NCBI GenBank assembly: GCA_902598125.1 | Contig: CACKAJ010000003.1 | Coordinates: 103,590 to 167,589, forward strand | Reading direction: 5' to 3' | Source of the DNA: an uncultured Pelagibacteraceae bacterium | Lineage (GTDB): Bacteria; Pseudomonadota; Alphaproteobacteria; Pelagibacterales; Pelagibacteraceae | DNA: 64,000 bases | Shown: piece by piece, positions 49,268 through 62,063 of the stretch | Layout: each line of letters starts with the position of its first letter | How positions within the stretch are numbered: position 1 is the first letter of the stretch | Translations under genes and position numbers: made by a program | The notes under the pieces: generated by a model | The model's database searches: none | Told to the model about the DNA's origin: nothing | What the model saw: only the letters and a program-made list of their open reading frames with translations

Positions 49268-50142
49268 TGAGAGGTATTAAACTTATAATTCCAGCAATAA
49301 TATTAATTGCAATTGTTGTGTTTCAATCTTTATTTATCGTTCAAGAAATTAGCCAAGCAATCGTACTTCAATTTGGTGATCCTAAAAAAATTGTTACTAA
49401 AGCTGGATTGAATTTTAAATTACCATTCATACAAAACGTTGTTTTCTTAGATAAAAGAATTTTAAATTTGGACAATGATCCAGAAGAAGTAATTGCTGCC
49501 GATCAGAAGCGTTTAATTGTAGATGCAATCGCAAGGTTTAAGATTGTAGATCCTTTAAAATTTTATATTTCAGTTGGAAATGAAAGAGTTGCAAGATCAA
49601 GACTTTCAACAATTATAAATTCAAGGATAAGGGGTGTTTTAGGTAAACAAGAATTAGCAACACTTCTATCAACGGATAGAACAAAACAGATGGCAATAAT
49701 TCAAAATGATGTAAACACTGAAGCTCAAAATTTTGGAATTGAAATTGTTGATGTGAGAATTAAAAGAGCTGATTTACCTCCAGCAAACAGTGAGGCAATT
49801 TATAAAAGAATGCAGACAGAAAGAGAGAGAGAGGCAAAAGAATTTAGAGCGCAGGGTGCAGAGATTGCTCAAAAAATTAGATCAACAGCAGATAAAGATG
49901 TTACTGTTATTTTAGCTCAGGCCAATAAAAAATCAGAAATCATGAAAGGTGAGGGCGATGGAGAAAGAAATAAAATTTTTGCCAATGCGTTTGGACGAGA
50001 CCCTCAGTTTTTTGCATTTTACAGAGCAATGCAGGCTTATGAAAAAGCTTTGATAGGCGGAGAGACTTCACTAGTTTTATCTCCCGATAGTGAATTCTTT
50101 AAATTTTTTGGTAAGTCAATTAAACCAAATATTAAAAGATAA
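49267..50142 (+). CDS. hflC: HflC, membrane protease regulator
   Basis: Partner of HflK in the FtsH-regulating cage. N-terminal membrane helix (IIPAIILIAIVVFQSLFIV, about 7-25), SPFH domain with ISQAIVLQFGDPKKIV, AIARFKIVDPLKFY, and the VDVRIKRADLPPANSEAIYKRM block, then a coiled coil (EREREAKEFRAQGAEIAQ). 291 aa, normal. Starts 1 nt into the hflK stop. Confidence 0.96.
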   Translation: MRGIKLIIPAIILIAIVVFQSLFIVQEISQAIVLQFGDPKKIVTKAGLNFKLPFIQNVVFLDKRILNLDNDPEEVIAADQKRLIVDAIARFKIVDPLKFYISVGNERVARSRLSTIINSRIRGVLGKQELATLLSTDRTKQMAIIQNDVNTEAQNFGIEIVDVRIKRADLPPANSEAIYKRMQTEREREAKEFRAQGAEIAQKIRSTADKDVTVILAQANKKSEIMKGEGDGERNKIFANAFGRDPQFFAFYRAMQAYEKALIGGETSLVLSPDSEFFKFFGKSIKPNIKR

Positions 50143-50154
50143 ATAAATCACTCT

Positions 50155-50340
50155 GTGAAAGAGCTTATTACTGCAATTGGATTGCTTTTTTTCATAGAGG
50201 GTCTTTTACTTGCCATTTTCCCGTCAAGAATAAAAAATATGTTAGAGGTGATTAAGAATACGCCAGAAAACAAACTAAGATCATTCGGACTGTTTTTTTT
50301 GATTATTGGTTTTTTAATAATTTGGTATATAAAAAATTAA
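50155..50340 (+). CDS. DUF2065 small inner-membrane protein
   Basis: 61 residues, two membrane helices (ITAIGLLFFIEGLLLAIFP and FGLFFLIIGFLIIWYI) joined by a short charged loop. FIEGLLLAIFP and the final RSFGLFFLIIG pattern fit DUF2065 (YjeT-like). Function unknown. Starts with GTG, 13 nt after hflC and 2 nt before degP, the standard hflK-hflC-DUF2065 arrangement of proteobacteria. Confidence 0.9.
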   Translation: MKELITAIGLLFFIEGLLLAIFPSRIKNMLEVIKNTPENKLRSFGLFFLIIGFLIIWYIKN

Positions 50341-50341
50341 T

Positions 50342-51745
50342 ATGAAACTATTTAAAAAGATATTTTTTTTAATAATAATTTTTAATTTTTCATTCATTCA
50401 AGCTAAAGCCGTTCCTAGCTCATTTGCAGATTTAGCAGAAAAATTAATGCCATCAGTGGTCAATATTTCAACAACTCAAACTGTAAAAACAACAACTAAT
50501 CAATTTCCTTTTCAGTTTCCTCCAGGATCACCATTTGGTGAAATGTTTAAAGATTTTGAAAGACCTACGGAGAGAAAAGCCTCGTCTTTAGGATCTGGTT
50601 TTATAATTAAAGAAGATGGTATCGTAATTACAAACAATCATGTGATTGCCAATGCAGAGGATATTTTAATACGAGTTGGTGACAAAGAATATAATGCAGA
50701 AGTCTTAGGAGCAGACCCTTATATGGATCTTGCGGTTTTGAAAATGAAGACTAAAGATAAATTTAAACCTGTGCGGTTTGGTGACTCAACTAAAGCAAGA
50801 GTGGGTGACTGGGTCGTAGCTATTGGTAATCCTTTTGGTTTAGGAGGTACTGTTACCTCTGGAATTATTTCAGCAAGGAATAGACAAATTGGTTTAACGA
50901 GATATGAGGATTTTATTCAAACTGATGCATCAATTAACCAGGGAAATTCCGGCGGTCCTCTATTTAACCTCAAAGGAGAAGTAATCGGAGTTAATACTGC
51001 CATCATAGCCCCAGGTCAATCAGGATCAATCGGAATTGGATTTGCAATTCCAGCTAATGCTGCATCTAATGTAATTGATCAATTGATAAAATTTGGTGAA
51101 ACAAAAAGAGGATGGTTAGGAGTAAGAATTCAAGAAGTAACAAAAGAAATAGCAGATGTTGAAAAACTAAAAAAACCTGAGGGAGCCCTCGTGGCAAGTG
51201 TTGGACAAAATAGTCCAGCAGAAAAAGCAGGAATTAAAGCAGGTGATATCATTTTAGAATTTGATGGAAAAAAAATAAATACAATGAAAAAACTTCCTAA
51301 CGTTGTTGCAAGTACAGAAGTAGGAAAAAGTGTAGAGCTTAAAATTTGGAGAAATAAAAAACTAATTTCAAAAAGATTAACTCTAGGAAGACTTGAAACT
51401 TCAGAAGAATTTAAAGAAACAAAACCAAAAATTGTTAAAAAAGATGTAGATATTCAAAGTTTAAAAATTGCAGTTAGAGATTTAAATGATCAAGATATCT
51501 CTAATAGAGATTTAAACAAAAAAACTGAAGGCGTTGTAATAACTGATATTTCTAATCGGAGTCCTCTAGCGAATCTTTTGAATGTAAACGATATAATCAT
51601 AGAAGTTCAAAAAACTTCTGTAAAAAATTCTTCAGACTTGAATAAAATTGTAAATAGCATTTTTAAAAAAGGTGAAAAAACTTTATTATTGACTATAATA
51701 AACAATAACAATCGAAGAAGATACCTTGGTGTAAAGATAAATTAA
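50342..51745 (+). CDS. degP: periplasmic Do-type serine protease/chaperone
   Basis: HtrA-family protease for misfolded envelope proteins. Signal peptide (FFLIIIFNFSFIQAKA), catalytic triad His in NNHVI (about 99), Asp in MDLAVLK (about 131), Ser in QGNSGGPLF (about 203). Two PDZ domains follow: GWLGVRIQEV to LKIWRNKKLISKRLTLG, and KIAVRDLNDQ to the C-terminus. 467 aa, normal. Adjacent to hflKC, itself a protease regulator, as in many alphaproteobacteria. Confidence 0.96.
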   Translation: MKLFKKIFFLIIIFNFSFIQAKAVPSSFADLAEKLMPSVVNISTTQTVKTTTNQFPFQFPPGSPFGEMFKDFERPTERKASSLGSGFIIKEDGIVITNNHVIANAEDILIRVGDKEYNAEVLGADPYMDLAVLKMKTKDKFKPVRFGDSTKARVGDWVVAIGNPFGLGGTVTSGIISARNRQIGLTRYEDFIQTDASINQGNSGGPLFNLKGEVIGVNTAIIAPGQSGSIGIGFAIPANAASNVIDQLIKFGETKRGWLGVRIQEVTKEIADVEKLKKPEGALVASVGQNSPAEKAGIKAGDIILEFDGKKINTMKKLPNVVASTEVGKSVELKIWRNKKLISKRLTLGRLETSEEFKETKPKIVKKDVDIQSLKIAVRDLNDQDISNRDLNKKTEGVVITDISNRSPLANLLNVNDIIIEVQKTSVKNSSDLNKIVNSIFKKGEKTLLLTIINNNNRRRYLGVKIN

Positions 51746-51746
51746 T

Positions 51747-52664
51747 TTGTCAAAAAAAATAATTCTTTTAGCGGGACCTACAGCTTCAGGAAAATCAAAA
51801 CTAGCTATCTATTTAGCAAAAAAAATAAATGGAGAAATAATAAATGCAGATAGTATGCAAATTTATAAAGAATTTTCCATTTTATCCTCTAGGCCAAAAA
51901 GATCTGAAACTATAAAAATTAAACATCATTTGTATGGCATAGTTTCAGTTAAAAAATATTTCTCGGCAGGCGATTGGCTTAAAGAAGCGAAAAAAAAAGT
52001 AAATTCATGCTTAAAGAATAAAAAAGTTCCAATTATTGTTGGGGGCACTGGTTTATATTTTAACACTATTACAAGGGGAATTAGTAAAATCCCAGATATA
52101 GACATTAAAACAAGAAAAAAAGTGAGAGTTTTATTTAAAAAACTCGGCTTTAAAAAGTTTTATGAAAAACTTTTAGTACTAGATCCTAAAGTTAAAAATA
52201 GAATAAATCCAAAAGACTCCCAAAGGATACAAAGAGCCTTTGAAGTAAAACTTAAAACGAAAAAGTCTTTGTTTGACTGGTTCGCTAAAACGAAATCAGA
52301 TTTTTTGGATTTCGATTTAAGAAAAGTTTTTATTGATATTCCAAGGATAGATCTACTTCCGAATATTTCAAAAAGAACAGAACTTATGTTTAAGGAAAAT
52401 TGCATAAAAGAGGTAAAAAAATTTAATTCAATGAGGTTGAATAAAAACCTATCAGCCAATAAATTGATAGGAGTTCAAGAAATTAATCAATTTATTAAAG
52501 ACAGTATCTCATTAGACGAATGTAAAGAGCTTATCAATATTAAGACAAGACAGTACGCTAAAAGACAAAATACATGGGCTCGGGGACATATGAAGAATTG
52601 GAACAAGCTATATTCCAAAAATTTCTCTATTCTTTTAAAAAAAACATTAAAAGTCATCAGCTAA
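51747..52664 (+). CDS. miaA: tRNA dimethylallyltransferase
   Basis: Adds dimethylallyl to A37 of tRNAs reading U-starting codons. P-loop LLAGPTASGKSKLAIYLA (about 5-22), NADSMQIYKEFSILSSRP, HLYGIVS, GGTGLYFNTITRGI, and QRIQRAFEV. 305 aa, normal. Start is TTG 51747, two nt after the degP stop; no in-frame ATG fits. In related bacteria serB often sits before miaA; it is absent here. Confidence 0.96.
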   Translation: MSKKIILLAGPTASGKSKLAIYLAKKINGEIINADSMQIYKEFSILSSRPKRSETIKIKHHLYGIVSVKKYFSAGDWLKEAKKKVNSCLKNKKVPIIVGGTGLYFNTITRGISKIPDIDIKTRKKVRVLFKKLGFKKFYEKLLVLDPKVKNRINPKDSQRIQRAFEVKLKTKKSLFDWFAKTKSDFLDFDLRKVFIDIPRIDLLPNISKRTELMFKENCIKEVKKFNSMRLNKNLSANKLIGVQEINQFIKDSISLDECKELINIKTRQYAKRQNTWARGHMKNWNKLYSKNFSILLKKTLKVIS

Positions 52665-52667
52665 AAC

Positions 52668-52695
52668 TTGACGGTTGGTATTTCTAGGCTAGATT
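52668..52695 (+). promoter_or_regulatory. putative promoter of ilvB-ilvH-ilvC
   Basis: TTGACG (52668-52673), 16-nt spacer, TAGATT (52690-52695). Transcription would begin about 52702, at the ilvB ATG itself, so a leaderless mRNA is possible. No attenuator peptide or terminator is seen ahead of the gene. Confidence 0.5.
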
Positions 52696-52701
52696 GTATG
52701 A

Positions 52702-54471
52702 ATGCCAAAATTATTCAGTGGTGCGGAAATAGTATTTAAAGCATTGGAAGACCAAAAAGTTGAGTATATTTTTGGTTATCCAGGGGGAGCTGTGCTTCCA
52801 ATTTATGATGAATTAAAAAATCATAAATCAATCAAACATATTTTAGCTAGACATGAACAAGGTGCAGGCCATGCTGCAGAAGGCTACGCAAGATCAAGTG
52901 GTAAGCCTGGAGTTTTATTAGTTACATCAGGTCCAGGAGCAACAAATGCAGTTACAGCTTTGACTGATGCTTATATGGACTCAATTCCTGTAGTTTGCAT
53001 TTCAGGACAGGTTCCAACTCATTTAATTGGAACAGATGCATTTCAAGAATGTGATACAACAGGAATCACAAGACCATGTACAAAACATAATTGGTTAGTG
53101 AAAGACGTAAATGATTTAGCAGACATCATGAACCAAGCTTTTAAAATTGCAACAACTGGTCGACCGGGACCTGTTTTAGTTGATATTCCCAAAGATATCC
53201 AATTCAACAAAGGTATTTATAAGGTAAGTAAAAACAAATTAGAAAAAAAATTGAATGGCGCCATCTCGAATAAAATAAATTTAAAAAATGTAGATAAATT
53301 TATTGAGATGATCAAAAAATCATCTAAACCAATTTTTTATACAGGTGGTGGAGTAATTAATTCAGGTCCAAAAGCAAGTGAACTTTTAAGAGATCTAGTT
53401 TCAATAACTGGTTTTCCTATTACTTCTACTCTTCAAGGTTTAGGAGCATACCCTGGCGATGATCCTCAATTTTTAGGAATGCTTGGAATGCACGGAACTT
53501 ATGAAGCTAATAATGCTATGCATGATTGTGATCTGATGATTAATATCGGAGCAAGATTTGATGACAGAATAACAGGAAAAATTGACGAGTTTTCCCCGAA
53601 GTCAAAAAAAATTCATATTGATATAGATCCATCTTCAATTGGAAAAAATGTAAAAGTTGATTTAGCTATCACAAGCGATGTAACAGAATTGTTACAAGCA
53701 GTTATAAAAAGATTTAAGGAAAAAAATAAAAATTTTATCGACTCAAATAAACAAAAAACTGCAAAATGGTGGAGCCAAATTGACAAATGGAGAGAAAAAA
53801 AATCTTTAAACTTTATCAACAGCAAGGAAACTATTAAACCACAGCATGCTGTACAAAGATTATATGAATTAACAAAACACCAAGACACTTTTGTTACTAC
53901 AGAAGTTGGACAACACCAGATGTGGGCTGCTCAACATTATAAGTTTAATAAACCTAATAGATGGATGACATCTGGAGGTCTAGGCACTATGGGATATGGT
54001 TTACCTGCAGCTATCGGTGTTCAAATTGCTCATCCTAAAAAGCTTGTAGTAGATATAGCTGGTGAAGCTTCAATATTAATGAATATTCAAGAAATGTCGA
54101 CCGCAATACAATATAGACTACCAGTCAAGATTTTTATTTTAAATAATGAATACATGGGAATGGTTCGACAATGGCAAGAATTGTTGCACGATAAAAATTA
54201 TTCTGAAAGTTACACAGAAGCTTTACCAGATTTTGTTAAGTTAGCCGAAGCTTATGGCGCAGTTGGTATGAGAGCTAAAACACCTGATGAATTAGATGAA
54301 AAAATCAAAGAAATGATTTCTGTAGATAAACCTGTAATTTTTGATTGTGTAGTAGATAAAGTAGAAAACTGTTATCCAATGATACCTTCTGGAAAACCTC
54401 ATAACCAAATGCTTCTCGGGCCTGAAGACGAAAAAGAAGAAGTTTCAGATGAAGGAAAAACTCTAGTTTAA
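52702..54471 (+). CDS. ilvB: acetolactate synthase large subunit
   Basis: TPP enzyme, first shared step to valine, leucine and isoleucine. [14 protein letters not shown] at the N-terminus, catalytic Glu in [15 protein letters not shown] (about 52), [30 protein letters not shown], and the TPP domain with [16 protein letters not shown] (about 479). The metal-binding motif, normally GDG or GDA, reads GEAS (E455), a Glu for the usual Asp. 589 aa, normal. Stop overlaps the ilvH start (TAATG). Confidence 0.96.
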   Translation: MPKLFSGAEIVFKALEDQKVEYIFGYPGGAVLPIYDELKNHKSIKHILARHEQGAGHAAEGYARSSGKPGVLLVTSGPGATNAVTALTDAYMDSIPVVCISGQVPTHLIGTDAFQECDTTGITRPCTKHNWLVKDVNDLADIMNQAFKIATTGRPGPVLVDIPKDIQFNKGIYKVSKNKLEKKLNGAISNKINLKNVDKFIEMIKKSSKPIFYTGGGVINSGPKASELLRDLVSITGFPITSTLQGLGAYPGDDPQFLGMLGMHGTYEANNAMHDCDLMINIGARFDDRITGKIDEFSPKSKKIHIDIDPSSIGKNVKVDLAITSDVTELLQAVIKRFKEKNKNFIDSNKQKTAKWWSQIDKWREKKSLNFINSKETIKPQHAVQRLYELTKHQDTFVTTEVGQHQMWAAQHYKFNKPNRWMTSGGLGTMGYGLPAAIGVQIAHPKKLVVDIAGEASILMNIQEMSTAIQYRLPVKIFILNNEYMGMVRQWQELLHDKNYSESYTEALPDFVKLAEAYGAVGMRAKTPDELDEKIKEMISVDKPVIFDCVVDKVENCYPMIPSGKPHNQMLLGPEDEKEEVSDEGKTLV

Positions 54472-55022
54472 TGCCAAAACCAAAATCAGCATACAGCCAA
54501 CCAACTAAATTTGGAAAAGAGGAACATCATATATTTGTTGTGTGGGTTGATAACGAAGCTGGAGTTTTAGCTAGAGTAATCGGCTTATTTTCTGGCAGAG
54601 GATATAACATTGAGTCACTAGCAGTTGCTGAAGTAGATAAAAAGAAACACGTTTCTAGAATAACTATCGTGACTAAAGGAACACCTGAAGTTATTCAGCA
54701 AATTAAGTTACAGCTAGGAAAACTGATACCGGTTCATAAAGTTGCAGATTTTTCAAGGAATGATCCTGATATAATATTTAAAGAGCTAGCACTCTTTAAG
54801 TTAGTTGGAACCGCCACAAAGCAAAAAAAAGCTAAATTAATGTGCAAAAAATTTAATCCAGTAGTACTAGATAAAACACAAAAGTCTTTTGTAATTCAAG
54901 TGACTGCACTAAGAAGAGACATTGATAAATTGATTGCAAATTTAAAGCCTTTAGGGTTAATTAGCACTTCAAGAACTGGTGCAGTTGCAATGACTAGGGG
55001 AAAAGAAATTTTTACACAATAG
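54471..55022 (+). CDS. ilvH: acetolactate synthase small regulatory subunit
   Basis: Stimulates IlvB and carries valine feedback inhibition. ACT domain at the N-terminus (HIFVVWVDNEAGVLARVIGL, then FSGRGYNIESLAVAEVD), second domain from about 100 on. 183 aa, slightly longer than E. coli IlvH (163) because of an N-terminal extension, common in alphaproteobacteria. The feedback-binding Gly/Asn positions around GRGYNIES look intact. Confidence 0.96.
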   Translation: MPKPKSAYSQPTKFGKEEHHIFVVWVDNEAGVLARVIGLFSGRGYNIESLAVAEVDKKKHVSRITIVTKGTPEVIQQIKLQLGKLIPVHKVADFSRNDPDIIFKELALFKLVGTATKQKKAKLMCKKFNPVVLDKTQKSFVIQVTALRRDIDKLIANLKPLGLISTSRTGAVAMTRGKEIFTQ

Positions 55023-56051
<1,029 letters not shown>

Positions 56052-56094
56052 CCCAATCTGACTCATTAATAGCTCTTATTGAATATATAATAAT

Positions 56095-56122
56095 TTGCAA
56101 ATTCTATCTTTGATTGTATTAT
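56095..56122 (+). promoter_or_regulatory. putative leuA promoter
   Basis: TTGCAA (56095-56100), 16-nt spacer, TATTAT (56117-56122), giving a start near 56129 and a leader of about 25 nt. A second AT-rich TATAAT lies at 56086-56091 without a matching -35. The 103-nt gap after ilvC holds no other gene. Confidence 0.45.
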
Positions 56123-56154
56123 GAGAAACTTTTGAATTTACAAATGTTTTGAGT

Positions 56155-58760
<2,606 letters not shown>

Positions 58761-58778
58761 TTTGTCTTTACAAAAAAA

Positions 58779-59624
58779 ATGTCAGTTAGTAGAGATGATT
58801 TTAGTATAGCTTTTCGTTCAGCTCTTTTACAAAGAGGAGCAACTCAAAAATTTTCAATTTTCTCTCTTATAATTGTAGCTTTAGTAGTGTTCTTTTTAGA
58901 TGTTTATGGATTTACTGCGGTAAAAACAGCAAGAAGTTTTATCAATGATGTTGTTTATAGAGTAACGTATTTAGTATCTGCTCCAACAAGATTATTTCCA
59001 GGTATTAATCAGGGAATTGCAAATCATTTTAATTTAAAAAAAGAAAACGAAGAATTAAGACAAGTCATAGAGCGATATAAATCTCTTGATCTGAACCTAG
59101 AATATATATCAAATGAAAATAAAAATTTGAAAAAAGTTTTAGATACTGAAGATGTAGAAAGCGTTTCGAATGTAGTCTTAGCTAAAGTTTTAGTTGATCG
59201 GAATAGTCCATTCTTAAAATCAATTATTATTAATAAAGGAAGTAGAGAGGGCATAATAAAAGGAATGCCTGTTACTCAAAACAAATATTTGGTTGGACGT
59301 ATTGTTGAGACTAATTATTTATCATCAAGAGTGTTATTATTAAATGACTTAAATAGTAGAATTCCAGTAACATTTGATGAAAAAAGTACCCAAGCAATTT
59401 TAACAGGAGGCGGTACGCGTAAACCTACACTGTCTTACTTACCTGAAGATTATCAATTTGAAGAAGACATTACAGTATTTGCTTCTGGAAAAGATGGAAT
59501 TTTCAATGCTGGTACTCCTATTGGAAAAACTAAAGATAATGGAGAAGTAAAGTTATTTGTAGACCCTAACCAGTTGTCGTTTGTAACAGTTAATTTAATT
59601 AAACCAACTAAGGAAGTTTTTTAA
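58779..59624 (+). CDS. mreC: rod-shape protein MreC
   Basis: Periplasmic scaffold activating PBP2/RodA. One membrane helix (FSIFSLIIVALVVFFLDVYGF, about 25-45), a coiled coil (LKKENEELRQVIERYKSL), then two beta domains with LVDRNSPFLKSIIINKGSREG followed by IIKGMPV and VGRIVE. 281 aa, normal. Stop overlaps the mreD start (TAATG). Confidence 0.96.
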   Translation: MSVSRDDFSIAFRSALLQRGATQKFSIFSLIIVALVVFFLDVYGFTAVKTARSFINDVVYRVTYLVSAPTRLFPGINQGIANHFNLKKENEELRQVIERYKSLDLNLEYISNENKNLKKVLDTEDVESVSNVVLAKVLVDRNSPFLKSIIINKGSREGIIKGMPVTQNKYLVGRIVETNYLSSRVLLLNDLNSRIPVTFDEKSTQAILTGGGTRKPTLSYLPEDYQFEEDITVFASGKDGIFNAGTPIGKTKDNGEVKLFVDPNQLSFVTVNLIKPTKEVF

Positions 59625-60136
59625 TGGCTAAATCAAGTATAATACATAAAATATTTGCGGCTGGTCCTTTAGTTTTATTATATTATTTATCAGTAAGCGA
59701 AATAGATACGAATCTAGAAAAATTATTTGAAATATTTTCTTTAAATTTACAAATCATAATAATTTATTTTTGGATAATAAAACGTCCAAATTTAATGGGC
59801 ACAGGTCACATATTCTTAGCAGGACTTATTAACGATGTAGTGATGGGATTTCCGTTAGGAATAAGCTCACTTTCTTACCTTGTGGTTTGTTTTGTAGGTA
59901 ATTACGTTAGAAACAAAAGTGTTAATACCACTATAGCTTCTGATTGGTTTACTTTTTTAATTGCTTTATTGTTTGCTAATTTACTATTTTTTTCTTTATT
60001 AAATAATTTTTCAGAAGTAGCAATTTCCTATACTAAGATTGGTTATAATACTTTCTTTACTTTATTTATGTTTCCAGTTTTTTGGCTTTTATTTAATCTT
60101 TATCAAATAAACTTCATAGGATCCAAAGATGCTTAG
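59624..60136 (+). CDS. mreD: rod-shape membrane protein MreD
   Basis: Small polytopic partner of MreC. About five hydrophobic helices in 170 aa; GTGHIFLAGLINDVVMGFPLG is the most conserved family block (the IFLAGLxxDxxxGxPLG pattern). Identified by motif and by position between mreC and mrdA. Overlaps mrdA by 8 nt. Confidence 0.9.
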   Translation: MAKSSIIHKIFAAGPLVLLYYLSVSEIDTNLEKLFEIFSLNLQIIIIYFWIIKRPNLMGTGHIFLAGLINDVVMGFPLGISSLSYLVVCFVGNYVRNKSVNTTIASDWFTFLIALLFANLLFFSLLNNFSEVAISYTKIGYNTFFTLFMFPVFWLLFNLYQINFIGSKDA

Positions 60137-62063
60137 CCCAGGTTCAGGGAATACTGTCATCAAATCGAAACTTATAAGCAGAAGAATGTTTTTAATTTCT
60201 GCAGCAAAAGCTGTTGTGATGGTTGGCTTAGTAGGAAGACTAATATCACTTCAAATTAACCAAGCTACAAAATACAAGTCTTTGTCAGATAAAAATAGAT
60301 TTAGAGAATGGAAGTTGGCCCCAGAAAGAGGAGCTATAAAAGATTTCTTTGATACAAAAATTGCATCAAGCGAGCCCCTTTACCAATTACATTTAATTCC
60401 AGAAAATGCTAAAGATTTAGATAATTTATTCGTAAGACTAAAAGCAATTCTTAATATTACTGATCGAAAAGTTTCCTACTTAAAAAGAGTTATTAAAAAA
60501 CAGAAACCTTGGGAGCCAGTAATAGTCTCTGAGAATTTGGATTGGTCTGACTTTTCAAGAATAAACTTATTTTTACATGAGTTAGAAGGAGTAGAGCCTA
60601 TTGTATCTGTTGCTAGAACTTATCCTGATAATTCTTCTGCCCATATTTTAGGTTATGTCTCTCAAATAAGTACAAAGGATTTACAAACGAAAGAATATCT
60701 TAAAGATTTAGCTGTACCAGGAATGGCTATTGGAAAAACTGGATTAGAGAGAAAACTTGATGAGCAAATAATTGGTAAAGTTGGTTATCAACGTTATGAA
60801 GTTAATGCTTACGGAAAAAGAATAAGAGAAATTAAAATTGACCAAGGTCAAGCAGGTAAAAGTTTTAAAACAACTTTAGATTATGAAGTTCAAAAATATA
60901 CTAATGAACTCTTAAAAGATAAAGCAGCCGCAGTGTGTGTAATGGATGTATATAATGGAGATATAGTATCTTTGGTTTCATCTCCAACTTTTGAGCCTAA
61001 TGAATTTGTTCATGGTTTAGATAAGGCCTATTGGAATAGTTTAATTAAAGATGACAAGAAACCTTTAGCTAATAAAGCACTATCAGGATTATATCCTCCA
61101 GGATCTACAATTAAAACTTTAGTTGCTTTGAGTGCTTTAGAAAATAAAATTATTAGACCTTTAGATACTTTTAGATGCAAAGGAAAAATAGAGTTGTACG
61201 GTGAAAAATTTCATTGCTGGGAGAAAGATGGACATGGAATTGTAAATCTTAGGAAAGGAATCCAACGATCTTGTGATGTTTATTTTTATGAAGTTGCTAG
61301 AAAATTGGGTGTTGATCGATTAGCAGAAACTGCAAAAAGATTTGGTTTAGGGAAAAAAGTATTAAGTGATTTTATCGAAGAAAGATCCGGAGTGGTACCT
61401 AATACAAAATGGAAGAAAAAATTTATAGGGCAAAATTGGTATTTAGGTGAAACTCTTCACTCAGGTATTGGTCAAGGATACTTTCAAAGTACCCCTTTAC
61501 AATTATGCTTAATGACGGCTCAAATTGCTAATGGAGGGTTTAAAATAAAACCAAGAATTATTTTCGATGCAAAAAATGATAACCTTAGAAAATATTTGAA
61601 ACACAAAAATGAAAATCCTAATGAACCCCTCCCAACAGACTTACTGGTATCAAATTTTGATTTAAAACCTTTATTTAAAAATCAAGAGCATATAAACCTA
61701 ATTAAAGACGCTATGTTTTCGTCATCGAATGAACCCGGCGGAACTTCTTATAGACATAGATTCGAAAATCCAAAATATACTTTTGCAGGAAAAACGGGTT
61801 CATCTCAGATTAAAAGATTTACAGAGGCGCAGCGAGAAGCAGAGGTCAAACAAGAGAGTTTACCTTATAATGATAGAGACCATGCACTGTTTGTAGCATT
61901 TGCTCCTTATAAGAATCCGCAGTATGCAATTAGTGTTTTAGTTGAGCATGGTGGTTCTGGTGGTAAAGCTGCAGCACCAATAGCAAAAAAAGTGATCAAA
62001 AAAGTTCTTGAAAGACATGAATTAAGAAGAAGCGTAAATAATCAAATAGGAGAGTCTGTTTAA
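60129..62063 (+). CDS. mrdA: PBP2, elongation peptidoglycan transpeptidase
   Basis: Class B penicillin-binding protein cross-linking lateral wall with RodA. Membrane helix (RRMFLISAAKAVVMVGLVGRL, about 18-38), PBP dimer domain (LAPERGAIKD, LARTYP-like VARTYPDNSSAHILGYV), transpeptidase with SxxK (PPGSTIKTL, about 322), SxN-equivalent SCD (RSCDVYFYEVA) and KTGSSQ (about 556). 644 aa, normal. The SCD variant is normal in PBP2. Confidence 0.97.
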   Translation: MLSPGSGNTVIKSKLISRRMFLISAAKAVVMVGLVGRLISLQINQATKYKSLSDKNRFREWKLAPERGAIKDFFDTKIASSEPLYQLHLIPENAKDLDNLFVRLKAILNITDRKVSYLKRVIKKQKPWEPVIVSENLDWSDFSRINLFLHELEGVEPIVSVARTYPDNSSAHILGYVSQISTKDLQTKEYLKDLAVPGMAIGKTGLERKLDEQIIGKVGYQRYEVNAYGKRIREIKIDQGQAGKSFKTTLDYEVQKYTNELLKDKAAAVCVMDVYNGDIVSLVSSPTFEPNEFVHGLDKAYWNSLIKDDKKPLANKALSGLYPPGSTIKTLVALSALENKIIRPLDTFRCKGKIELYGEKFHCWEKDGHGIVNLRKGIQRSCDVYFYEVARKLGVDRLAETAKRFGLGKKVLSDFIEERSGVVPNTKWKKKFIGQNWYLGETLHSGIGQGYFQSTPLQLCLMTAQIANGGFKIKPRIIFDAKNDNLRKYLKHKNENPNEPLPTDLLVSNFDLKPLFKNQEHINLIKDAMFSSSNEPGGTSYRHRFENPKYTFAGKTGSSQIKRFTEAQREAEVKQESLPYNDRDHALFVAFAPYKNPQYAISVLVEHGGSGGKAAAPIAKKVIKKVLERHELRRSVNNQIGESV

